A DNA stretch of 8,359 nucleotides from Gemmataceae bacterium. GTDB lineage: Bacteria > Planctomycetota > Planctomycetia > Gemmatales > Gemmataceae. Shown in pieces: positions 1 through 5,793 of the stretch. The translations under genes and the position numbers were made by a program. The notes beneath the pieces were generated by a model. It saw nothing but the letters and a program-made list of their open reading frames with translations, did no database searches and was not told the origin of the DNA. The DNA is taken from assembly GCA_026418875.1 (NCBI GenBank), contig JAOAAM010000100.1:1-8359 (forward strand). The letters run 5' to 3'. Positions within the stretch are counted from its first letter, which is position 1. Each line of letters opens with the position of its first letter.

Positions 1-463
1 GCAACACTCGCTGCGCGCGAACGCCATTAGTTTGTGCGTCGGCTACCTGACCATGCCGATCGGTGCCGTGGCCATCTACACGATCGGCCCACTGTGGTCC
101 GGCGTCGCTATATTCCTTTCGGTACTAACCGAGGGTTGGTATTTGTCGTACTGGGTCGAGCAGCCTTTTCGGTGGCGGCCGGTCGTCGTGGGGAATCTGA
201 TTAGCAGTGCCGTCCTCATGTCTTTGCCGTATCTGGCGCTGGACATCAAGTTGGCTCGGCCGGAGTGGGCTTGGCAACTCGATCCGTATCAAGACGATCT
301 ATGGTGGGGCAGCGTCGTCGGCAGTGCCTTATTGTTTGTCGTGAGCTTCGCTCCATTGCGAACCAGAGACACACCGAGCTTGGCATCGCCGGCGATTGAT
401 GCAGTGGGTTCGGTCTCCGAAAGTTCCAGACCTCCGCAAGTCACTCCGTCGGCAGAGGTCTAG
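1..463 (+). CDS. Multi-pass membrane protein, C-terminal part (5' end outside window)
   Basis: The reading frame is open from base 2 to the TAG stop at 461-463, giving 153 visible residues. The gene therefore starts left of the window, and the TTG at 32 is not a real start. The visible part has hydrophobic segments at about residues 11-30, 31-52, 60-82 and 100-118. A polar, Ser/Pro/Ala-rich tail of about 30 residues follows and is probably cytoplasmic or disordered. The loop before the last helix is rich in Trp and Asp. I recognise no family motif, catalytic residue or transport signature. An integral inner-membrane protein is well supported, but its function is unknown. The next gene begins 21 nt downstream on the same strand and also encodes a membrane protein, so the two are probably co-transcribed and may work together. 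Confidence 0.75.
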   Translation, partial: QHSLRANAISLCVGYLTMPIGAVAIYTIGPLWSGVAIFLSVLTEGWYLSYWVEQPFRWRPVVVGNLISSAVLMSLPYLALDIKLARPEWAWQLDPYQDDLWWGSVVGSALLFVVSFAPLRTRDTPSLASPAIDAVGSVSESSRPPQVTPSAEV

Positions 464-484
464 CTATCGGAGCGGGGCCATCGG

Positions 485-709
485 ATGTTATCCTTAATGA
501 GAGAAATTGGGACTGCGGTGCTGTTGGCCGTTCCGGGCGTCGGAATTGCCTTCTTGGCCAAGCCGATGAATCTTGGCGAGGGTTTCCTCTGGTTCGGGAT
601 TCTGTTCGCATTCCTGGTTCCCATCTGTTGGTTGACGATAGCTCGCTCATCGGGCGGTGTTGAGGGGAAGGCCGAAGAAAGAGGCCCTCCGCCGAACGAG
701 GTGTCGTAG
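485..709 (+). CDS. Small two-helix membrane protein, unknown function
   Basis: This 74-residue protein begins at ATG 485. A GGAG at 469-472 lies 12 nt upstream, a rather long but acceptable spacing. A second ATG at 497 (residue 5) has no better ribosome binding site. Two hydrophobic stretches, about residues 9-25 and 33-52, are separated by a short Lys-Pro-Met-Asn-containing turn, which fits a helical hairpin. The last 20 residues are charged and Gly/Pro-rich (Glu, Lys, Arg), and are probably soluble. It follows the partial membrane-protein gene by 21 nt on the same strand, which suggests an operon and perhaps an accessory subunit of that protein. No family was recognised. Coding is supported by the clear amphipathic layout, the spacing and the absence of a better frame, but the gene is short and conservation was not tested. 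Confidence 0.55.
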   Translation: MLSLMREIGTAVLLAVPGVGIAFLAKPMNLGEGFLWFGILFAFLVPICWLTIARSSGGVEGKAEERGPPPNEVS

Positions 710-1277
710 CCGGTGATGGGGGAATGTTAGGTTGTGCCGGAAGGTCATCGCATGGCCGGCACCCGCGGCGTCGGAGTCGCCGGTGTAGCCATTTAATCTC
801 TTCTCGATCAACGGAGAGGACCCTTCGCCCGGGGGCGTTGCAGGATCGGCAGCAGGCGAGAAACGATATTTTGGAAAACGTCGTCGGGCAGATCACGATT
901 GAATGCTCGTCCTTTGTTTGTCTCCGTGTGCTGCCGAGTCGAAATGGATATCCTCTCGAAATCAACATTTGATTTTGAAAAGTTTCCTCGGGACTGTACG
1001 ATGCGCCTAAATTCTCGACCAATTCAAGCGAATCAATCATTGAGGCAACGTTGCTCGTGACCCTTGGGTCTGGGACGTGACGGTTCCAAGGATTGTTGGT
1101 CATGAGGAATGGTTGCTTCAGGAAGGAGGTGGCTGTTGAAGGCCATTTTGATCTCCTGCCCAAACACCCCATTGAACAGCGGGGATAACCACAGGCCGGG
1201 CTGTCGGTGAACCGACCAGGCGACCATCCGCTTGAAGTGCCAGTAAGCTGTGGGAAGGACGCGTCTTGTCACGTCAG
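710..1277. other. Region of about 570 nt without a convincing gene
   Basis: No open frame here looks like a recognisable protein. Frames on both strands are short or rich in Arg/Ser/Pro, as expected of non-coding GC-rich DNA. The best candidate is a 79-residue leftward frame (1033-1272, GTG start) with no visible Shine-Dalgarno and no recognised motif. A 7-bp inverted repeat (734-740 with 756-762, 15-nt loop) follows the 74-residue gene but lacks a T-run, so it is at best a weak stop signal. A 7-bp AT-rich hairpin (959-965 with 969-975, 3-nt loop) lies in the locally AT-richest part. No tRNA, rRNA or insertion-sequence ends were seen. Confidence 0.5.
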
Positions 1278-1307
1278 GCGGCTGCCCGAGATGGGTCTGG
1301 CAGCCGC
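1278..1307 (+). promoter_or_regulatory. Perfect 9-bp hairpin in the leader of the Ig-like gene
   Basis: GCGGCTGCC at 1278-1286 is exactly complementary to GGCAGCCGC at 1299-1307, with a 12-nt loop. It lies 118 nt upstream of the start codon at 1425 and 53 nt before the terminator-like hairpin at 1360. The pairing is seen directly. Calling it part of a structured 5' leader is inference. Confidence 0.4.
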
Positions 1308-1359
1308 ATCCAATCTAAAGCCGCGCCTCCGGCGGAACAAGATTTGGTTGTCGTCGTCC

Positions 1360-1398
1360 GAGGCTCACCAACCGCAATGAGGGTGAGCCTCATTTTTA
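1360..1398 (+). terminator. Rho-independent terminator or attenuator just upstream of the Ig-like gene
   Basis: GAGGCTCACC at 1360-1369 pairs perfectly with GGTGAGCCTC at 1382-1391 (10 bp, 12-nt loop). A T-run (1393-1397) follows, interrupted only by one A after the stem. This has the classic intrinsic-terminator form on the + strand. It ends only 27 nt before the start codon at 1425, so it either stops read-through from upstream or works as an attenuator in the gene's own leader. The nearest upstream + strand gene ends about 650 nt away at 709, which makes it a distant terminator for that gene. Confidence 0.6.
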
Positions 1399-1412
1399 AT
1401 GTTGCCAAATTT

Positions 1413-1416
1413 GGAG
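1413..1416 (+). promoter_or_regulatory. Ribosome binding site deciding the start at 1425
   Basis: GGAG lies 8 nt before ATG 1425. The frame extends upstream to 1266, but the in-frame ATG at 1377 lies in the loop of the terminator hairpin and has no ribosome binding site. The frame from 1425 also begins directly with a signal peptide. The GG of this site is the end of the 10-nt palindrome CCAAATTTGG (1405-1414), so it could be partly sequestered. Confidence 0.65.
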
Positions 1417-1424
1417 CCAGAATC

Positions 1425-1835
1425 ATGCGGAATCGGATCGTCGCCCTTGCTTTCTTTGTCAACGCCCTTCTCGGCTCAGCCACATGGGCCGACGATGTCA
1501 CCCTCGAAAACGTTCCACCCGTGGTTGTCAAAACGATCCCGGAAGCGGGGAGTGCCGACGTCGACCCCAAGTTGAAGGAAATCCGAGTCACCTTTAGCAA
1601 GGAGATGCTGGATCATTCTTGGTCTTGGGTGAAACTTTCCGAGGAGAGTTTTCCGAAAGTGGACGGTAAGCCGAAGTACCTCCCCGACAAGCGGACTTGC
1701 GTCCTGCCGGTGAAGCTTGAGCCAGGGAAGACGTATGCCGTCTGGGTCAACCATGAACAGTTCGGCAGTTTCCAAGACTCGAACGGTCGCTCGGCAATAC
1801 CGTACCTGCTCGTGTTTCGAACGAAGAAGGAGTAA
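1425..1835 (+). CDS. Secreted single-domain Ig-like (SbsA/Big_5 type) protein
   Basis: This 136-residue protein starts at ATG 1425, chosen for the GGAG 8 nt upstream and the signal peptide that begins there. Residues 1-22 form a Sec signal peptide: Arg residues, a hydrophobic core, then Thr-Trp-Ala before Asp23. Residues 30-133 match the SbsA Ig-like (Big_5) pattern. A Pro-rich lead-in precedes a P-E-A-G-S-A-D-V-D-P turn, then KEIRVTFSKEM, a Trp-rich strand (SWSWVKL), LPVKLEPGKTYAVWVN, and a closing IPYLLVFRTK strand. Standalone or C-terminal copies of this domain are common in planctomycetes, where they are thought to be binding or structural modules. No catalytic residues are visible. The gene is alone on its strand, has a structured leader upstream and converges on the operon to its right. 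The fold is fairly sure; partner and role are unknown. Confidence 0.85.
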   Translation: MRNRIVALAFFVNALLGSATWADDVTLENVPPVVVKTIPEAGSADVDPKLKEIRVTFSKEMLDHSWSWVKLSEESFPKVDGKPKYLPDKRTCVLPVKLEPGKTYAVWVNHEQFGSFQDSNGRSAIPYLLVFRTKKE

Positions 1836-1852
1836 CGCAGGATTAAATAGGC

Positions 1853-1904
1853 TCGGGAATAGCGCCGACGACCGAAGGTCGTCGGCGCTATTTCGAACTC
1901 CCGA
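1853..1904. terminator. Bidirectional hairpin terminator between convergent genes
   Basis: The arms at 1858-1873 and 1877-1892 are exact reverse complements (16 bp) around the 3-nt loop GAA. An outer 6-bp pairing (TCGGGA 1853-1858 with TCCCGA 1899-1904) could extend or compete with the base of the stem. It begins 22 nt after the stop of the Ig-like gene and lies about 40 nt past the stop of the leftward propeller gene at 1934. The T-runs are short (ATTT on either side), so it is not a textbook intrinsic terminator, but the position and perfect symmetry suit a stop for both strands. A dispersed genomic palindrome (REP-like) is the alternative. Confidence 0.6.
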
Positions 1905-1933
1905 ACCGCTGTTGGTTATGTTAAGTTTGAAAC

Positions 1934-4234
1934 CTAGTTGTTTATGAATTGAATCGCGTAGAGGTCGGCGTCCTCGAGGACGAATCGTAGGCGAACGAGT
2001 TTTCCAGCCCAAGGCGAGAGGTCCGGGTTGTTCTTCCATCGCACGGGTTGTTGAATCGAATCGCCGATCATCGGTTCACATTCGTCCAGGCGAAACCCAG
2101 GGATCGGCCGACCGCTCTCGTCTTGCAGCTCGACCCGGAGGCTGCCGCCGGCGCTGGTCGAGTAGTTCACCATAAGTTGATTGCCCGAGAAGCGTAAGAG
2201 CCGGGTCAGCATCTCGCCCCGGTCGGCCCCGGCATGCACCGATGCAAATCCATCGGTGCGGAGGGTGAACCGACGGAACGGGGTGACGTAGATCGACATC
2301 TCCGTTGGCCCGGTGGGCACGACATTCAACGCAGCGTAGTTCGAGCGGTTTCCCCAGCGGGCCGGATCCAACCCGGGCCGAAGAAAGGCTTGACGGAATG
2401 TCCGATCATACGGGCCGTCCCCTCGGGCAGTCATGAACATGATGTCGGTACTCTCTCCCCGCGACGGGTGGAACCGGGTCGGCAGGGCGATGTAAATATG
2501 TGGGGCGTTGAAGTAAGGGTGCGTCAGCGACGTGTACAGATGCTCGCCCGGGAAGTTGGGCTTCAACGGCACCGGTTCGGACCAATTCACGAAATCGGTC
2601 GAGGTGGTGCGGCACACCGATCGCCACTGATTATCCAGGAAATGGCGGAAATAACAGACGTAGCAGCCTTCGGCCTCCGACCAGAACGAGACATTTTGCG
2701 AATCGAAGGCGAACTCTTTGGTGTAAGTGATGACCGGCTTGTCTTGCAGTTTTTTCCAATGGATGCCATCCGCGGAGACGAAGGCAAACAACCCGGTGGT
2801 GGCGATCCCCGCCAAGGCTTTGAATCGTTGCTCGGCGGGAACACCCGGTCGGCGATCGAGGAACTGCGAAAAATTGTGGCAGAACGGGGCTTCGTGGAGG
2901 ATCACGTTGTTCTCTTTGGTGCCGTCGATCTCGAACAGGCCGAGCTTCGGCTTGACCCAGTGGATGCCGTCCCGGCTCTCGCAATAGCGGGTGACTTCGG
3001 CCACGTCGCCGTCAAACTTCGCGCCGCGACTGTCACGGGTGTAAAGACGGTACATGTCGCCGTCTTTGATGACGGTTCCGTACTCCAAGTTGTCGGCGGG
3101 CTGCGAGGTGGGCGGGGCAGGGCAGGGTTCGTGCAGTTTCAGCGACAGGTTGTCGAGCCGCTCGATGAGGTGGCGATCGATGAACAATTCCCGTCGAGAG
3201 CCGATGTCGCGAACCGGACGATCGATCGGCATCCGGGCCAGATAAATCGAGGTTCTGCCCTCGTGTGAGGAATAATAACTGATCCAAACCTCATCCTGAT
3301 GGATGGCCAAACCCGGGTAGCTGGTGTCGCCACCCGAGGGGAGCGTGAGGAACTCGGTGAGCGTGCCGGCGGTCGGATCGATCCAGCATAAGGAGGTGCG
3401 CACCGTTTTGTCGAGCAGTCGGACGGCGGCGAGGAATCGGCCATCCGGCAGCCGAATCATGTGCGGCCCCCCGATGGGCACACGCAGGTCCTTCCACTCC
3501 CATTTCGTGAATGGGGCCTGAGCGATGCCGATCATGCCGGTGTTATTTCCAGGTCCTTGGCCATCCCGGCGAATCAGACAGTAGGCCGTGTCGCCGTCGA
3601 AAACGATCGATGTCTCGTTGGGATAACCCACGTCGAACAATCTTTCGACGAGGGTATCGAATTTTTTGCCATCCTTGCTGACGTACAAGCGGATCGATTG
3701 ATCTTTGCCGCAGCCGTAGCCGATGCTGTAGGCGAGGCCACGGTGCCAGGTGACACGCCAAAGCCAGAAGTCGGGGTCGCCGACCGCATGCCGATCGCTC
3801 CAGGTTCGGCCGTCGCGCGAGAACCAAGTCAATGACTGATGCCCGTACCTCGACCGGTCGTGCAGGGCCTCGGCGGCGGTGAGCATCAGTTGTCCATCGG
3901 GTGTCACCGTGATTTTTGGATCGCGTAAGTCGGAATTGGCCGAGGTGATCAGCGCGGCCGACTCCCATCTCTCCCCGTCGATCGAGGTGATGACACGCAG
4001 CGCTCCGTCGGGCGAGACGTGGTCTTTACCCTCACGGAAGACGCAGAACCACCGGCCTTGGAAGCGAACCAAGTCGGTGAAGGCGTTGTGTGGAGCGTGG
4101 TCCCAGATCTTCCGGACGCGGACCGTTGGCGCTGTCGCGGCAGGCCCAGGGGCAGGGGGGGGATCGTTCGCGTGGATGTTATGGGACGAAATCGTCAGCG
4201 CCAGCGCAATGAGAAAACAGCGGGTTGACAGCAT
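1934..4234 (-). CDS. Secreted two-module beta-propeller protein: sialidase/BNR-like plus GH32/GH43-like
   Basis: This 766-residue protein starts at the ATG whose first base is 4234, with GGGAGG 7 nt upstream. An in-frame ATG at 4330 would add 32 Arg/Gly-rich residues before the signal peptide and is rejected. Residues 1-22 are a Sec signal peptide (cleavage after Ile-His-Ala), then a Pro/Ala linker. Residues 36-340 look like a sialidase-superfamily propeller: Asp-box-like SIDGERW (84-90), SRDGRTW (139-145) and SKDGKKF (186-192), an RDPK at 104-107, YPNETS (204-209) and GGPHMIRLPDGRF (255-267). From residue 345 a second module opens with RRELFIDRHLIERL, a motif that usually starts separate planctomycete proteins related to GH32/GH43 five-blade propellers. 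It carries SRDGIHW (420-426), SADGIHW (487-493) and STDFVNW (545-551), and a C-terminal beta region (about 690-766). Role: probably extracytoplasmic glycan binding or hydrolysis; substrate and activity are unproven. It is the last gene of the operon, 113 nt after the DUF1501 gene. Confidence 0.85.
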   Translation of the reverse strand: MLSTRCFLIALALTISSHNIHANDPPPAPGPAATAPTVRVRKIWDHAPHNAFTDLVRFQGRWFCVFREGKDHVSPDGALRVITSIDGERWESAALITSANSDLRDPKITVTPDGQLMLTAAEALHDRSRYGHQSLTWFSRDGRTWSDRHAVGDPDFWLWRVTWHRGLAYSIGYGCGKDQSIRLYVSKDGKKFDTLVERLFDVGYPNETSIVFDGDTAYCLIRRDGQGPGNNTGMIGIAQAPFTKWEWKDLRVPIGGPHMIRLPDGRFLAAVRLLDKTVRTSLCWIDPTAGTLTEFLTLPSGGDTSYPGLAIHQDEVWISYYSSHEGRTSIYLARMPIDRPVRDIGSRRELFIDRHLIERLDNLSLKLHEPCPAPPTSQPADNLEYGTVIKDGDMYRLYTRDSRGAKFDGDVAEVTRYCESRDGIHWVKPKLGLFEIDGTKENNVILHEAPFCHNFSQFLDRRPGVPAEQRFKALAGIATTGLFAFVSADGIHWKKLQDKPVITYTKEFAFDSQNVSFWSEAEGCYVCYFRHFLDNQWRSVCRTTSTDFVNWSEPVPLKPNFPGEHLYTSLTHPYFNAPHIYIALPTRFHPSRGESTDIMFMTARGDGPYDRTFRQAFLRPGLDPARWGNRSNYAALNVVPTGPTEMSIYVTPFRRFTLRTDGFASVHAGADRGEMLTRLLRFSGNQLMVNYSTSAGGSLRVELQDESGRPIPGFRLDECEPMIGDSIQQPVRWKNNPDLSPWAGKLVRLRFVLEDADLYAIQFINN

Positions 4235-4241
4235 GGCTTTT

Positions 4242-4247
4242 CCTCCC
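4242..4247 (-). promoter_or_regulatory. Strong Shine-Dalgarno fixing the propeller-protein start
   Basis: GGGAGG on the minus strand (CCTCCC on the plus) sits 7 nt before the ATG at 4234. It selects this codon over the in-frame ATG at 4330, and the signal peptide begins at the same codon. Confidence 0.8.
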
Positions 4248-4347
4248 GACACCGCGGGCCGGGCGAGTAGAATGCGGGACCGAGATTCTCGACCCAACCC
4301 GAGCCGATCCCCTTGCCCTCCCCGCGGCATCCGACATGCAGCGAGTG

Positions 4348-5781
4348 TCAGGCGATGATCTCGTCGATTGGTTTACCGTGGTCGATTTCGAGCCGCTTCC
4401 GGCCGGGGATTTCAAGTCGGCGGGAGTCCAGCCCGAGGAGTTTGAGAATCGTGGCGTGGACGTCGGTGACGTAGTGGCGGTTTTCGACGGCGTGGAAGCC
4501 GATTTCGTCAGTGGCTCCGTGAACGACGCCGCCTTTGATCCCGCCACCGGCCATCCAGACGCTGAAGCCGAAGATGTGATGATCGCGGCCGTCGGAGCCT
4601 TGGGAACCGGGGGTGCGACCGAATTCTGTGGCGAAGATGACGATTGTCTCGTCGAGGAGTCCGCGGCGGTGCAAATCCTCGAGCAATGCTCCCACAGGCT
4701 GATCGACGGCCAAGGCGTTCGCCTGATGGTTCGCCTTCAGTCCGCCATGCGCGTCCCAACCACCCGCGCCACCGGCACCGTGCTGCACCTGGATGAACCG
4801 CACCCCGCGCTCGACGAGCCGTCGTGCCGCCAGCATTTGCATGCCGAATTCGCGGCAATGCGGCAGATCGAGACCGTACAGCCGCTTCGTCTCTTCCGTT
4901 TCCTTGCTGAAATCGACGGCCTCGGGCACGGATCGCTGCATGCGGAAGGCCAGCTCATACGAGGCGATACGTGCCGACAGGGCCGAATCCTCGGGCGATT
5001 CGGCGGTGCGGTGGGTACTGAGTTTTTTGAGCAAGTCGATTCCCAACGAGCGGGCTTGCGGCGAGACCGGCCGCTCGGGAACACTAAAATCCAGCGGATT
5101 ATTCGGATCGACCCGCAGGGGGACGGCATCGTGGGCTGGGCCGAGGTAGTGCCCATCCCGCTTGTTCCAATACTCCCGGTTGCCGAACGAGATGTACTGC
5201 GGCAAATTGTCATTCAGCGAAGCCAGCCCGTAGTGCACCCAAGCGCCGAGGTTCGGGAAAAAGCCGTCGTTCAAATGGCGACCCGAATGAAACTGCGTCT
5301 GGGCACCGTGATTGCTGTCGGTGGTCCACATCGAGCGGATGACGGCGATGCGGTCGATCTGCCGGGCGATGTGGGGAAACCAGTCGGTCACCTCGATGCC
5401 GCTTTGGCCATGCTTCCGGAATCCCACTTGCATGGGATAGAGCGTCGTCCGCAGATTGCCGTTGGCATCCGGCACGACGAGGCGTTCAATCGCCAACTTT
5501 TTCGGGTCGAGGGCGTCGGCAAAAGGCGTCTCTTGGATGGTCTTCCCGGCATACTTGTTCAGCATCGGCTTCGGGTCGAAGCTCTCGACGTGGCTCATGC
5601 CGCCGTTCATGAAGAGCCAAATGACGCTCTTCGCCTTGGGTGGGAAGTGCGGCTTGCCATCGGGCGGGCTCCATTTGCCATCTCGGGAATAACCGTCGCG
5701 ATGCAGCATAGCGGCAGCCGCGATGGCAGCGAAACCGGACAAGAACTGCCGGCGTGTCGAGAGTCCCGGGTAGGTCCACAT
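4348..5781 (-). CDS. DUF1501 family protein, Tat-exported, alkaline-phosphatase/sulfatase-like fold
   Basis: This 477-residue protein is the usual length for the family. The N-terminus carries a twin-arginine signal, Thr-Arg-Arg-Gln-Phe-Leu at residues 9-14, followed by an Ala-rich hydrophobic core (15-25). Export through Tat in a folded, possibly metal-bearing, state is therefore likely. DUF1501 hallmarks are [16 protein letters not shown] (57-72), [11 protein letters not shown] (157-167), GWDAHGG (341-347), [17 protein letters not shown] (386-402), MAGGGIKGG (410-418) and [11 protein letters not shown] (442-452). The family belongs to the alkaline phosphatase/sulfatase clan, and the Asp/His residues in these motifs fit metal binding, but its substrate is not established. 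The start has GAGGGA 6 nt upstream, overlapping the stop of the DUF1553 gene, and only 10 nt separate the genes. The two products are a classic planctomycete pair and probably function together. Nothing looks truncated. Confidence 0.95.
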   Translation of the reverse strand: MWTYPGLSTRRQFLSGFAAIAAAAMLHRDGYSRDGKWSPPDGKPHFPPKAKSVIWLFMNGGMSHVESFDPKPMLNKYAGKTIQETPFADALDPKKLAIERLVVPDANGNLRTTLYPMQVGFRKHGQSGIEVTDWFPHIARQIDRIAVIRSMWTTDSNHGAQTQFHSGRHLNDGFFPNLGAWVHYGLASLNDNLPQYISFGNREYWNKRDGHYLGPAHDAVPLRVDPNNPLDFSVPERPVSPQARSLGIDLLKKLSTHRTAESPEDSALSARIASYELAFRMQRSVPEAVDFSKETEETKRLYGLDLPHCREFGMQMLAARRLVERGVRFIQVQHGAGGAGGWDAHGGLKANHQANALAVDQPVGALLEDLHRRGLLDETIVIFATEFGRTPGSQGSDGRDHHIFGFSVWMAGGGIKGGVVHGATDEIGFHAVENRHYVTDVHATILKLLGLDSRRLEIPGRKRLEIDHGKPIDEIIA

Positions 5782-5787
5782 CTTCGT

Positions 5788-5793
5788 TCCCTC
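5788..5793 (-). promoter_or_regulatory. Shine-Dalgarno of the DUF1501 gene overlapping the upstream stop codon
   Basis: GAGGGA on the minus strand lies 6 nt before the ATG at 5781 and shares bases with the TGA stop (5794-5792) of the DUF1553 gene. This arrangement implies translational coupling of the pair. Confidence 0.7.

Noticed and set aside
724..972. 82-residue + strand frame after the 74-residue gene
   Set aside because: Its N-terminal half is Arg/His/Ser-rich with no motif. No clear Shine-Dalgarno precedes it, and its composition fits non-coding DNA.
441..1172. 243-residue leftward frame across the 74-residue gene and the gene-free stretch
   Set aside because: It overlaps the better supported membrane-protein gene on the opposite strand, is rich in Arg/Ser/Pro at its C-terminal half, and has no visible ribosome binding site.
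1266..1424. Upstream extension of the Ig-like protein to 189 residues
   Set aside because: The extension would translate through the two hairpins and lacks a ribosome binding site. The signal peptide and GGAG place the start at 1425.
2234..3268. 344-residue + strand open frame opposite the propeller gene
   Set aside because: It is a shadow of the leftward propeller gene with low-complexity Arg/Gly composition and no family signature.
4235..4330. Extension of the propeller protein to 798 residues
   Set aside because: The added 32 residues precede a normal signal peptide and are Arg/Gly-rich. The strong GGGAGG lies before the inner ATG at 4234.
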